Positions 26,063 to 35,219 of a stretch of DNA of 64,000 nt are shown here, piece by piece. Source of the stretch: Paenibacillus luteus (GTDB lineage: Bacteria; Bacillota; Bacilli; Paenibacillales; Paenibacillaceae); NCBI RefSeq assembly GCF_006542765.1, contig NZ_SKCD01000025.1, forward strand, positions 1 through 64,000. Reading direction: 5' to 3'. Both the position numbers and the translations under genes were made by a program. Positions within the stretch are counted from its first letter, which is position 1. Each line of letters starts with the position of its first letter. Under the pieces are notes generated by a model, which worked only from the letters and a program-made list of their open reading frames with translations, made no database searches and was not told where the DNA came from.

Positions 26063-27424
26063 TTATTTTTGGTTCGCCTGAACGACCTTCTCGACTTCAG
26101 CAGTCATTTCCTTCTGGACATCCTCAAAGCTGCGCTCGTCCAGCATGAAGCTGGCGAAGCCGTTCTCGACGATCTTCTTAAGCTCGCTTCCATAAGGAAC
26201 ACTGAAGCTGTCTGGCATCTTGTTGCGTGGATCGAACAAAGTCTTCGCCAGGGAGTCGATATCGATCAGATTCGTGTTTTTGCTAAAGAAGGTATTAAGT
26301 AGTGCAGTGCCGTCCACGTCCTTGATGTTCGGTATATCCTGCGTATATTTATAGGCCTCCATCGTCATCCAACGCATAAAATCAAAAGCTGCTTCTTTGT
26401 TTTGCGACTTGGCGCCCATGGCAAGACCGCCGCTGGAAATATTGGTCATACCCACGTCCTTAGCGTTCACCGAGCGCGGAAGCGGTGCGTAGACCATTTG
26501 GAAGCTGTGCGGGAACTTCTCCAGGTTCAGACCAGCCCGAACTGCGTAACTCGGAACAGCCAGCATGCTTGCGTTACCGGCAAAAAACTGCTGAAGCACA
26601 TGATAATTAGCGGCCAATACGTCGGCATAAGGTTCAACGCTCTTGTCTTCCTTCTCCATGACACGGCGCAGATTAAAGAAATAATTGAAAGAAGGGTCGT
26701 CAAAAATCGGCTTCAGATCGTCGCTTAGCTGCGGATTGGAGCGCTCGGTATAAGCTACGATATTCGGATATTCACCCCACGTATGGAAATAGGTTCCGTA
26801 ATGGTCTTTAGTGGTCAGCTTCTTGGCATAGGTACGGAAGTCATCCCAAGTCCAGCCCATCTCAGGCAGCTCCAGCCCCGCTTCTTCAAGGTGTTCGCGG
26901 TTGAAGACCGTGAACCACTGCGTGACGCTGTTCATCAGACCGTAGATCTTCTGATCCATCTTCAGCACTTTAAAGTACTCATCCTCCGCCTTAATGCCTT
27001 CAGCCTCCAAAAAGCTGTCAAGCGGTTCTACCACGCCGCGCGACGCGCGTTCCATAAGCGTCTCCTCGTTGCCCGTCATAAAGACGTCCACGACTTCGCC
27101 GCCCGCGATCAGCACATCAAGCTTGCTCAAAAATTCTACGCTGTCGCTATTCTGTACGAGCGACACGTATTCAACCTCTACCTTGTCTTGCGATTTGTTG
27201 TACTCCTGAACCGCTTGGTAGGTCGGTTCCTCCGGTTTGTTGGCCTTAAATGTATAAAACTTGATCTTGGACTTCGCTGACGGCTCCACCGACTCAGTCG
27301 CCGCTGTTGACGTACCTGGAGAAGCGGATGGGCTGGCAGACTGTTCGCTGCCGTTATTTCCTCCGCATGCTGCGAGCGGTACGATAATCATCAAACTGAT
27401 AAGCAAGGCTAATGCTCTCTTCAA
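26063..27424 (-). CDS. Sugar ABC transporter substrate-binding lipoprotein
   Basis: 453 residues. A signal peptide ends in lipobox LAAC (Cys20), a Ser/Thr-rich linker follows, then a family-1 extracellular solute-binding fold (KIKFYTFKANKPEEPTYQ, MGWTWDDFRTYAKKLTTKDHYGTYFHTWGEYPN, and AAFDFMRWMTMEAYKYTQ near the end). It delivers an oligosaccharide to the two permeases. The start is TTG with GGGGGATT upstream. No ATP-binding subunit is encoded in the locus; such systems often share an MsmX-like ATPase from elsewhere. Confidence 0.92.
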   Translation of the reverse strand: MKRALALLISLMIIVPLAACGGNNGSEQSASPSASPGTSTAATESVEPSAKSKIKFYTFKANKPEEPTYQAVQEYNKSQDKVEVEYVSLVQNSDSVEFLSKLDVLIAGGEVVDVFMTGNEETLMERASRGVVEPLDSFLEAEGIKAEDEYFKVLKMDQKIYGLMNSVTQWFTVFNREHLEEAGLELPEMGWTWDDFRTYAKKLTTKDHYGTYFHTWGEYPNIVAYTERSNPQLSDDLKPIFDDPSFNYFFNLRRVMEKEDKSVEPYADVLAANYHVLQQFFAGNASMLAVPSYAVRAGLNLEKFPHSFQMVYAPLPRSVNAKDVGMTNISSGGLAMGAKSQNKEAAFDFMRWMTMEAYKYTQDIPNIKDVDGTALLNTFFSKNTNLIDIDSLAKTLFDPRNKMPDSFSVPYGSELKKIVENGFASFMLDERSFEDVQKEMTAEVEKVVQANQK

Positions 27425-27590
27425 GTTGAATCCCCCTATTTAGATGATCACTGCAGGCTCATTATATAATGGCTAGATTCGGAATACCGTGTATCGTATT
27501 GCCATTAATGCGTGGATATTTTTGACTTCATGCACGGGCCTCACTTGAACACGAGTGTACAGCAGGGAGCAGCCCTTCATCCTTCCCTCG

Positions 27591-28421
27591 TCAGCCCTTA
27601 ACACCGCCGATGGCAATTCCGTTAATAACCTTTTTCTGCAGCAGCAGGAATAGTATCAGCAGAGGAACGATCGCCGATAAGGATGCCATCATCATGACCG
27701 ATATGCGGGTACCGAACTCCTCCTTGAAGAATTGCATCCCAAGCGGGATCGTGAACAGGTCGTTCGAATATAGGAAGATAAGAGGACCTTGGTAGTCGTT
27801 CCATGTCCAGATAAACTTGATGATGCCCACGGTCGCCAGAATAGGCTGGCTTAGCGGAAGGACAACACTCCAGAAGACACGAAAGAATCCAGCGCCGTCT
27901 AATTCAGCGGCCTCGAGCATATCGCTATGGATGCCAAGCATGAACTGACGCAGCAGAAACGTAAAGTAGCTGGAGAAGAGTCCGAGCAAGATAAGTGAGG
28001 TATGTGTGTCGTACAGCCCCATCTCTTTAATCATAATATAGCGCGGAACGAGGGTCGCCTGCTCGGGAATCATCATAAAGGCCATCATCAAGCTAAAAAG
28101 CAAGCCTTTTCCCTTAAAATTCAGCTTGGCGAGCGCATACCCAGCCATCGAACAGACCAGAATCGTGCCGATTGTAGACAGAATACTAATTTTCAATGAA
28201 TTCATATAAAACAGGCTGAAAGACACATCCCCCATCCAGACCGCCTTGAAGTTCTGGACAAAGTTCCATTGGTCCGGAATCCATTGAATCGGAAACGTCC
28301 AAACGTCCAGTTCCGTCTTGGAGGCGGCTGACAGCATCCAGAACAGCGGTAATAGAAAAAATATGGAGAGCGCTGCAAAGAGCAGCGTTAACAATAGGTT
28401 GCTTACTTGTACTTTTTTCAT
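27591..28421 (-). CDS. Carbohydrate ABC transporter permease (MalG/LplC type)
   Basis: 276 residues with six membrane segments. The cytoplasmic coupling loop EAAELDGAGFFRVFWSVVLPLSQPILATVGI carries the EAA motif that contacts the ATPase. The end NGIAIGGVKG is typical of MalG-type permeases. It lies 30 bp from the partner permease gene. Confidence 0.94.
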   Translation of the reverse strand: MKKVQVSNLLLTLLFAALSIFFLLPLFWMLSAASKTELDVWTFPIQWIPDQWNFVQNFKAVWMGDVSFSLFYMNSLKISILSTIGTILVCSMAGYALAKLNFKGKGLLFSLMMAFMMIPEQATLVPRYIMIKEMGLYDTHTSLILLGLFSSYFTFLLRQFMLGIHSDMLEAAELDGAGFFRVFWSVVLPLSQPILATVGIIKFIWTWNDYQGPLIFLYSNDLFTIPLGMQFFKEEFGTRISVMMMASLSAIVPLLILFLLLQKKVINGIAIGGVKG

Positions 28422-28451
28422 CACAGCGGGCCTCCATTAAGTCTCAATAGG

Positions 28452-29393
28452 TCAAGCATGAACCTTCTTGCTTTGCGACATCCAGGTAATCGAGGTGACG
28501 AGGAGAATGAGCAGGAACAGCATCCATGACATCGCCGAAGCATAACCCATTCTGAAATTCTTGAAGCCTTCCTCGTAAATTTGATACACGATGACCGTAC
28601 TGGAGTGAACGGGACCGCCATTGGTTAGGAACTTAATCATGTCGAACACTTTGAAGGAAGAGATCGTGCTCGTTATTGCCAAGAAGAAGGTTGTAGGCGC
28701 TAGCAGCGGCAGGGTGATCAGTCTAAACTGCTGGGTGCCGTCCGCTCCGTCTATTCTCGCGGCCTCGTACAGCTCATCCGGTATATTCATCATGCCCGCC
28801 AAGAAGATAATGATCTGATACCCGATTAGCTGCCAAATATAGATAATCATGATCGCAATCAGCGAGAAGCTCGTATCGACAAGCCAGCGCGGTGGATCGG
28901 ACAGACCAAGCTGCACAAGAAACTGGTTCAGCGGTCCCTTCGACGGGTGATACAGTGCCGACCAGACGGCTGCGACCGCGACAGTGGAACAAATATAAGG
29001 TACGAAAAATGCAACTTTAAAATAGCTCTTGGCATATAGCTTCTTATGAATCAGCGCCGCCATAATAACGCCCAGCAGCATCGTTATCGGTACTGTACCG
29101 AGCGCGAACAGCAAATTATTTTTCAGGGCACGAAGGAATAAATGATCTCGAAACAGCTCAATAAAATTGTCTAACCCAATATAGTTAATGGCAGACAGAC
29201 CGCCGACGAGATTCCATTCCGTTAGGCTCAGGAACAGGCTGAATCCGAGTGGAAACACCGCCAGCAACAGCATGCCGAGCGCCTCGGGAGCAATGAAAAG
29301 CCAGCCGGCAAGCGTCTCACGCCGCTTGCGGTTCCAATAGGCTTTTGGGGGTACGGATGCCGCTTTTCGAAGTTCGGCTTGTTCGTTTATCAT
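28452..29393 (-). CDS. Carbohydrate ABC transporter permease (MalF/LplB type)
   Basis: 313 residues with six membrane segments and the EAA loop as YEAARIDGADGTQQFRLITLPLLAP. A soluble N-terminal stretch of about 35 residues precedes the first segment. I start it at ATG 29391-29393 because GGGAG lies just upstream; a TTG ten codons earlier lies before that site. It pairs with the MalG-type permease to form the membrane channel. Confidence 0.93.
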   Translation of the reverse strand: MINEQAELRKAASVPPKAYWNRKRRETLAGWLFIAPEALGMLLLAVFPLGFSLFLSLTEWNLVGGLSAINYIGLDNFIELFRDHLFLRALKNNLLFALGTVPITMLLGVIMAALIHKKLYAKSYFKVAFFVPYICSTVAVAAVWSALYHPSKGPLNQFLVQLGLSDPPRWLVDTSFSLIAIMIIYIWQLIGYQIIIFLAGMMNIPDELYEAARIDGADGTQQFRLITLPLLAPTTFFLAITSTISSFKVFDMIKFLTNGGPVHSSTVIVYQIYEEGFKNFRMGYASAMSWMLFLLILLVTSITWMSQSKKVHA

Positions 29394-29468
29394 TGGATAC
29401 TCCCTTCCTATCGTTAAATACAAGCAAAAGCAATCGTGGTAGCACTTCGAAACAGCTCTTGTTTCTGT

Positions 29469-30833
29469 TTAAGCTATAGAAGATGGAGCTGTCTCAGCTG
29501 GATATGCTGGCAGATAAGCACCTTCTTCGCGCAAACGGTCTCTCAGGACATGTACGTCAACCTTATGAACATCCCCTTGATTGCCCGAAGCCGCCAGCGC
29601 TGCTGCGATGCCTGCTGCCTCGCCCATCGCCAGGCATACCGGCATAACACGCACACTGCCAAGCACCTTGCGCTCGCAAGAGATCGAACGACCGGCTACG
29701 AGCACGTTGCGCAGTCCGCGCGGTGTGAGGCAACGGTAGGGAATGCCGTGCGACTCGCCCGGACCGTAAAGTTCGATGCTAGGCGTATTGCCACTCTTCT
29801 GTTCTTTCTCCGTACCGTGGACGTCGATGAAATAGCTATTGCGGCAAATCTCATCCTCAAAGCTTCTGCGCTCGACGTAATCTTCTACCGTAAGAATATA
29901 GTCGCCGGTAATGCGGCGTGATTCGCGCGTTCCCATCAATGTCCCCGTACTCATAATGTAGGCGTTGCTAAAGCCAGCCGGATGCTCAGCAGCCAGCATA
30001 TCCCGGTAAGCGGCAGCCATGCGACGCCCCTGAATCAGCGCACGGGACACCGATTGCGAATCCGTGTTATCAACACCCCAGAGATGGCCGGCGTTGAAAC
30101 CGACCGCGCGCGGCGCGACGAGATTGTTGCACAAATGGGTATCCGGAATCAATGGATAATTCCCCGATTTGACGACTTCGTGAATTGGGCTTAGCGGATT
30201 GCCGGCGTAGAGCATTTGCCCGTTCAAATAAGCATACTCGTCCACGTTGCCAAGAATGAAGCAATGTGTGGCAGGCTGAAGTTCGCCCGTCACCTCGTCT
30301 CCCTTGTGGTACTCGGCGCCTGCCCAGGCCGCGACATCACCATCACCTGTGCAATCGATATAAACCGCCGCGAGGAATGCCTGCAATCCGCTCTTGTTGA
30401 GCACGACCAGTGCCGTGATATTGCCTTCGTCATCCGTCTCCACTTGCGCTAGCGAGGTCAGGAATAGCACATCAGCGCCGGCCTCTGTGACGAGATCGTC
30501 ATACACAACTTTGAGCTTCTCGGGATCGATTGGAACCCAGTCCATCGCATCCGTCCTGACATGAGGCATCTGAGCCTTCAAGGTTTCGAAGACGCGAGCG
30601 GCAAGACCGCGGTAGACCATCTTCTCCTTATCAGAGAATGGGCACCATGCTGGGACAAGGCCGGAAGTTCCCATGCCGCCAAGGCTGCCCGTGCCTTCGA
30701 TTAACAACGTGCGCGCACCTTCCCGAGCAGCGGCTGCCGCTGCTGTGCATCCTGCCGGGCCACCGCCGACGACGATGACGTCGTAGGATTCATCCAGCAA
30801 AATTTCTCTTTGTTTCATTAAATAAGTCTCCAT
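29469..30833 (-). CDS. FAD-dependent oxidoreductase
   Basis: 454 residues. It has an N-terminal dinucleotide-binding motif VVVGGGPAGCTAAAAAAREG, then GSLGGMGTSGL, CTGDGDVAAWAG and a C-terminal LVAGRSISCERKVLGSVRVMPVCLAMGEAAGIAA, the pattern of the FAD_oxidored family. Such proteins often lie in sugar gene clusters, but their substrates are mostly unknown. It is the first gene of the minus-strand locus, with AGAGGATG before the chosen ATG. It could oxidise the imported sugar or an uronate; this is inference. Confidence 0.85.
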   Translation of the reverse strand: METYLMKQREILLDESYDVIVVGGGPAGCTAAAAAAREGARTLLIEGTGSLGGMGTSGLVPAWCPFSDKEKMVYRGLAARVFETLKAQMPHVRTDAMDWVPIDPEKLKVVYDDLVTEAGADVLFLTSLAQVETDDEGNITALVVLNKSGLQAFLAAVYIDCTGDGDVAAWAGAEYHKGDEVTGELQPATHCFILGNVDEYAYLNGQMLYAGNPLSPIHEVVKSGNYPLIPDTHLCNNLVAPRAVGFNAGHLWGVDNTDSQSVSRALIQGRRMAAAYRDMLAAEHPAGFSNAYIMSTGTLMGTRESRRITGDYILTVEDYVERRSFEDEICRNSYFIDVHGTEKEQKSGNTPSIELYGPGESHGIPYRCLTPRGLRNVLVAGRSISCERKVLGSVRVMPVCLAMGEAAGIAAALAASGNQGDVHKVDVHVLRDRLREEGAYLPAYPAETAPSSIA

Positions 30834-30907
30834 GTATACCATCCTCTTTTCGGTCCGCGTATCCCTGTTCCCATGAATCGCACCGTAGTGTTTCTTGCTT
30901 CATATTT

Positions 30908-30913
30908 ATTGTA
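30908..30913 (-). promoter_or_regulatory. Putative -10 box of the glycan locus
   Basis: A minus-strand TACAAT lies about 75 bp before the first gene. No good -35 is visible, as expected for a promoter that needs an activator such as the YesN-type regulator. No convincing cre site for CcpA was found. Confidence 0.35.
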
Positions 30914-31020
30914 GCAACCGGCTTCCTACATGACGGTATAGGTTTCATACGCGTTTTCGTGCATTATTTTGACCTCGCCTAGGGGGGACAAGAATTACGG
31001 ACAGATACATGCTGACACAA

Positions 31021-31050
31021 CAAAAAAACCAGACCATAGCGCTGGCTGGC
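31021..31050 (-). terminator. Orphan terminator hairpin between divergent genes
   Basis: CCAGCCA and TGGTCTGG (one bulge) form a hairpin followed by seven T on the minus strand. It lies between the pbpG-like gene (plus) and the glycan locus (minus), with no gene ending at it. It may end a small RNA or an antisense transcript, or be a leftover from before the glycan locus was inserted. Confidence 0.5.
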
Positions 31051-31122
31051 TTCTTTCTCTTCGTTTAAGTTCTATTTTTTAACAGAATCAAACAAATATT
31101 TATACGAATGCGCTTGGCTAAT

Positions 31123-31152
31123 GAATAGGCTGCTCTTTGTTTTTCCATACTA
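31123..31152 (+). promoter_or_regulatory. Putative sigma-F/sigma-G promoter of the pbpG-like gene
   Basis: GAATA (31123-31127) and CATACTA (31146-31152) are 18 bp apart, a full match to GHATR-N17/18-CATNHTA. The start codon is 39 bp downstream. In B. subtilis pbpG is transcribed in the forespore. Confidence 0.6.
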
Positions 31153-31190
31153 AGGAAAAGTGAAGCTATGCATCGAAGGGAGCCTGCTCC

Positions 31191-33293
31191 ATGAATAAGT
31201 CTTCCAAACGGCAAGGGAAACCGCGCCGCCAACCCGTCTTCCCTATACTCGCGGAGCGGTTCCTCCCCTACTTGTTGAAAATGAAAAATTGGCTGCGATG
31301 GGGCGCTGCTACCATTATAATATTTTTGCTGGTGATGGCAGGTACGCTCATCTACCTGCGTACACAATCGCTGCCTGTAGCCGCCATTAGCCAAACCTCG
31401 CAAATGGTCGATTTGCAAGGCAACGTCATTGATACGTTCCATGCAGGAGAAAACCGTCGTTCGGTACAGCTCTCAGACATTTCCCATCATGTCATCGAAG
31501 CCACCATCGCTATTGAAGATCGACGCTTTTATGATCATCGCGGATTTGATATGAAGGGTATGGCACGCGCCGTTATGGTAAATGTTCAAAGCTTCTCGGC
31601 ACGCCAAGGAGCAAGTACGCTCACGCAGCAGCTCGCACGCAATCTTTATCTGACACATGAGCGAACCTGGCAGCGCAAGATCAAGGAAGCCATGTATACC
31701 GTTCAGCTCGAGATGCGCTATTCCAAAGACGAGATTCTTGGCATGTACCTCAATCAAATTTATTACGGTCATGGCTCCTATGGTATTGAAGCCGCAGCCA
31801 TGATGTATTTCAACAAACATGCTTCCGAGCTTTCCTTGGCTGAAAGCGCCATGCTGGCCGGCATTCCGAAGGGACCTAAATATTATTCCCCTTATTTGAA
31901 TATGAAAAATGCAAAGGACCGCCAGCTAACGATTTTGCAAGCTATGCTGGAGGGCGGCTCCATCACGGCTGAGCAGGCGGATGCGGCTTATGCAGAGGTT
32001 CTTCATTTTCAATCGCTGGGTTCCGGTGAACAAGAGGGCTTCGCCCCTTATTTCCGGGATTATATTCGTTATGTCGCCGTGGACAAGCTTGGCATAAATG
32101 AGCAGTTGCTGAATGAGGGCGGCATCACCATCTATACCACGCTTGATCCTACTGCCCAGTCGAAAGCGGAAGAGGTGCTTGCCGAAGGCATCCCCGAGAG
32201 TTCAGAGCAGCAGGCGGCGCTAATCGCCATTGATCCTCGCAATGGGTATATTAAAGCGATGGTGGGCGGCAGAGATTACAAGAAGAACCAGTATAACCGC
32301 GTATTTGCCAAGACGCGCCAGCCTGGCTCATCCTTTAAGCCGATCTTGTACCTGACGGCTCTGCAAAGTGGCTTCATGACGCCAGTATCCCGCTTTAAGA
32401 GCGAGCCTACCGTATTTACTTACGATGAAGGACGCAAAAACTATGAACCGCATAATTACGGAGATAAATACTTAAATGAGCTGATTGGCATGCGCCAAGC
32501 GATAGCGAGCTCAGACAATATTTATGCCGTGAACACCATCATGACCGTCGGTGCGGACAAAGTTATTGAGACAGCCAAGAAGCTTGGCATAGATAGCCCC
32601 ATGAAGCCGGTTCCGTCTCTTGCGCTTGGCACCTTCCCGATCAGCCCATTTGAGATGGCATCGGCGTTCGGTACGTTTGCAAACGGAGGTATCCATGTCG
32701 AGCCCATTGCGATCTTGCGGATCGAAGACCGCAAAGGTCAAATATTATATGAAGCGGAACGAAAATCCGAACAATCGTTAACCTCAGCTGAGGCTTATGT
32801 GATGACCAGTTTAATGGAGAGTGTATTTGAGGAAGGCGGCACCGCATTCCGAGTATCTTCTATTATTAAGCGCCCGGTCGCCGGTAAAACGGGTACAACG
32901 CCAACGGATGCTTGGTTGGTCGGTTACACGCCCGAGCTTGCGACAGCCGTATGGGTAGGCTATGACAAGGACCGAAAACTTACCGTCGCAGAAGCTTACC
33001 GCGCCGCACCGATCTTCGCCAAATTTATAGAGGGCGCGCTAGCTGCGGTTCCACCAAAGATGTTTCCAATTCCTGAAGGTGTGGTAAATGTATATATCGA
33101 TCCGACAAGCGGCAAGCTTGCTGAAGGCAGCTGTCCGAACAGAAAGCTGGAATCCTTCCTTGCCGGAACCGAGCCAACCGAAGTTTGCGGCGAGCCTGCG
33201 TCCGCAGAAGATAGCGGTGAGACCAAAGACGGAGCCAAAGCAGCGGGACGACGCTCCTGGTGGAGTGACTTGAAGCGTTGGTGGACAGACTAA
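31191..33293 (+). CDS. pbpG: Class A penicillin-binding protein, PbpG-like
   Basis: 700 residues. A short basic cytoplasmic end, a membrane segment (about 37-57), a GT51 glycosyltransferase domain with catalytic Glu109 in IAIEDRRFYDHRGFD and the GASTLTQQLARNLYL motif, then a transpeptidase domain with Ser380 in GSSFKP (SxxK), SSDN (SxN) and KTGTT. It polymerises and cross-links peptidoglycan. I favour PbpG (forespore PBP2d of B. subtilis) because of length, the neighbouring speE/speB and ywhD genes and the forespore-type promoter. PbpF remains possible. Confidence 0.93.
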   Translation: MNKSSKRQGKPRRQPVFPILAERFLPYLLKMKNWLRWGAATIIIFLLVMAGTLIYLRTQSLPVAAISQTSQMVDLQGNVIDTFHAGENRRSVQLSDISHHVIEATIAIEDRRFYDHRGFDMKGMARAVMVNVQSFSARQGASTLTQQLARNLYLTHERTWQRKIKEAMYTVQLEMRYSKDEILGMYLNQIYYGHGSYGIEAAAMMYFNKHASELSLAESAMLAGIPKGPKYYSPYLNMKNAKDRQLTILQAMLEGGSITAEQADAAYAEVLHFQSLGSGEQEGFAPYFRDYIRYVAVDKLGINEQLLNEGGITIYTTLDPTAQSKAEEVLAEGIPESSEQQAALIAIDPRNGYIKAMVGGRDYKKNQYNRVFAKTRQPGSSFKPILYLTALQSGFMTPVSRFKSEPTVFTYDEGRKNYEPHNYGDKYLNELIGMRQAIASSDNIYAVNTIMTVGADKVIETAKKLGIDSPMKPVPSLALGTFPISPFEMASAFGTFANGGIHVEPIAILRIEDRKGQILYEAERKSEQSLTSAEAYVMTSLMESVFEEGGTAFRVSSIIKRPVAGKTGTTPTDAWLVGYTPELATAVWVGYDKDRKLTVAEAYRAAPIFAKFIEGALAAVPPKMFPIPEGVVNVYIDPTSGKLAEGSCPNRKLESFLAGTEPTEVCGEPASAEDSGETKDGAKAAGRRSWWSDLKRWWTD

Positions 33294-33402
33294 CAGGACG
33301 ACTCATCGCCGTCGGTCGATATTAGATTGTAGACATCGGATAGCCATTCGCAAAGGCCTTCGCACAATTTTGTCCGATTTATGATCAAAAAGTGAATTTT
33401 CT

Positions 33403-33432
33403 TTGAACAAAAGCTTGAAGTTGTGGTATAGT
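33403..33432 (+). promoter_or_regulatory. Promoter of the small two-segment membrane protein
   Basis: TTGAAC (33403-33408) and TATAGT (33427-33432) with an 18 bp spacer, about 42 bp upstream of the ATG. Confidence 0.6.
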
Positions 33433-33473
33433 AAACATAAGAAAACACTTACAACTGACCGGGAGTGTTCAAT

Positions 33474-33755
33474 ATGACAACGAAAACAGCAACAATTAGC
33501 CAAGTTCAACCTTTAAAATCAGATGTCAAGCGTCTTGTCAAGGCAATGACCGCTATCGCTTGGGTCGTCCTTGCGATCGGCGTTCTGCTCAGTCTAGTTA
33601 ATTTAAGCCATTTCAGCGATCAAAATGTCGGCCTTATGGTTGGCATCGGGTTCCTAATCGGCAGCGTTCATATTTATGTCATCGGCACAGCGATCGGGCT
33701 TGTCCACGCACGCCGTGTTCAAGATCAGCTGTCAAACGATCAAAGTGACCTTTAG
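33474..33755 (+). CDS. Small membrane protein of unknown function
   Basis: 93 residues with two predicted membrane segments (MTAIAWVVLAIGVLLSLVNL and VGLMVGIGFLIGSVHIYVIGTA) and charged ends. I do not recognise the family. It has its own promoter, a GGGAG site before the ATG and a terminator after the stop codon, so it looks like a true single-gene unit. Confidence 0.7.
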   Translation: MTTKTATISQVQPLKSDVKRLVKAMTAIAWVVLAIGVLLSLVNLSHFSDQNVGLMVGIGFLIGSVHIYVIGTAIGLVHARRVQDQLSNDQSDL

Positions 33756-33788
33756 ACTTTAAACAGCAATTTCATTTTCAGAAGCAAA

Positions 33789-33835
33789 TAGACAGCCCTA
33801 AATGGTCATTGACCTGGACGGGGCTGTCTATTTTC
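33789..33835 (+). terminator. Terminator after the small membrane protein gene
   Basis: Arms AGACAGCCC and GGGCTGTCT (9 bp) with TATTTTCTT following. The remaining 320 bp up to qoxA hold no clear gene; a possible weak promoter (TTGACG at 34075) precedes qoxA. Confidence 0.75.
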
Positions 33836-34158
33836 TTATGCGGCTGTCGCTGTCCTTTGACGGCGCGGCGCATTTCATTCCGTGAAGCATAGAGAATGTA
33901 TAGCCTAAGGATAGCTTCCTATATTTGAAGTGTAGACAAGCCCTTCCCTTCCTTGTAGTGAAGCAAATTCATTATCAATGGGTAACTATTAGAAGAAGAA
34001 TCCAAAAATTGAAGTTCCTAAATGTAACAGTTGTCTAAGCCGTGAACTTTCTATTACAGAAAAAAGACGAATTCTTGACGTAATTGTTAACCCCGCAGTT
34101 ATTCGTCGAAGTATCTGCTATTGTAGTCGTAAGCAGTAATATTTGAGGAGTTGAACTG

Positions 34159-35157
34159 ATGATGAGACCGTATCTTCGTATGCTGACACCCGTTCTTATT
34201 ATGCTAATGGCCGTTATGCTTTCCGGCTGCGGCGAGCAATTCATTGTGCTCGATCCGAAAGGGCCAATCGGCGAGTCTCAGAAAGATTTGATTTATTTTT
34301 CAACCATTTTATGTGCGGTTATCATCGTGCCTGTACTCATCATGACAGCAGTCATTGTCTGGCGATACCGCGATAAAAAAGGCAGCACGGCTTCCTATAA
34401 ACCCAACTGGGAGCATAGCACGAAGCTAGAGATTACTTGGTGGAGCATTCCGATTGTTGCGATTCTGATCCTGGCAATCGTCACTGTTAAATACACGTAT
34501 GCACTTGAGCCCTCCAAGCCGATTGAGTCGGCTAAGGCGCCGATTACAATCCAAGTAACTTCGCTCGACTGGAAATGGCTGTTCAAATATCCTGATGAGG
34601 ATATCGCGACGGTCAACTACATTAAGATTCCGGAAGATGTGCCTGTGAAGTTCCAATTAACATCCGATACAGCTATGAACTCTTTCTGGGTTCCGCAACT
34701 CGGCGGTCAAATCTACTCCATGTCAGGAATGGCCATGACCTTGTACCTGCAAGCAGATGAGCAAGGCAGCTATTACGGCTCTGGCGCAAACTTTACCGGT
34801 AAAGATTTTGCGAAAATGACCTTTAAGGTCGATGCAACCTCTGAGGAAGAATACAAAGCATGGGTTGCAGAGGTCAAAGCAACGTCTCCTGCGCTCACCA
34901 TGGAAGGCTTTGAGCAGTTGACTGAGCCGGGCACGTCTGACGTGCAATTGTTCTCCAGCTTCCCAGAAGGATTATTCAATAAAATCGTAACGCAATATGT
35001 GAACGGCGACGGCGGCGCTCATCAGAATCATGGCGGCGGTACAACTGAGCCGGCAGCAGCTACTGATGGAGAAGCGACTCCTGCGGATACGACTGAGTCA
35101 CATGATCACACGGCCAGCATTACGAACTCTAATGCTCATAACCATGCGGGTCATTAG
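34159..35157 (+). CDS. qoxA: Menaquinol oxidase subunit II (aa3-600 type)
   Basis: 332 residues. Lipobox LSGC near residue 25, two membrane segments (about 45-70 and 95-115) and a periplasmic cupredoxin domain (TSLDWKWLFKYP, MNSFWVPQLGGQIYSM). The copper-A ligands of cytochrome c oxidase (two Cys) are missing, as in quinol oxidases. The last 45 residues are rich in His, Gly and acidic residues (HQNHGGG, SHDHTA, HNHAGH), which is unusual and may bind metal. First gene of qoxABCD. Confidence 0.95.
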   Translation: MMRPYLRMLTPVLIMLMAVMLSGCGEQFIVLDPKGPIGESQKDLIYFSTILCAVIIVPVLIMTAVIVWRYRDKKGSTASYKPNWEHSTKLEITWWSIPIVAILILAIVTVKYTYALEPSKPIESAKAPITIQVTSLDWKWLFKYPDEDIATVNYIKIPEDVPVKFQLTSDTAMNSFWVPQLGGQIYSMSGMAMTLYLQADEQGSYYGSGANFTGKDFAKMTFKVDATSEEEYKAWVAEVKATSPALTMEGFEQLTEPGTSDVQLFSSFPEGLFNKIVTQYVNGDGGAHQNHGGGTTEPAAATDGEATPADTTESHDHTASITNSNAHNHAGH

Positions 35158-35219
35158 CCCATTAACAAGCGAAGGCTTTTGAAGCGAGTTTGTTCCACAA
35201 ACTTTTAGGAGGACCCCTC

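Noticed and set aside
30843..31020. A catabolite-repression (cre) site for the glycan locus
   Set aside because: The best candidate near 30950 misses several fixed positions of the cre consensus.
33880..34158. A Spo0A box before qoxA
   Set aside because: CGTCGAA near 34107 differs in the first base and stands alone, so chance is likely.
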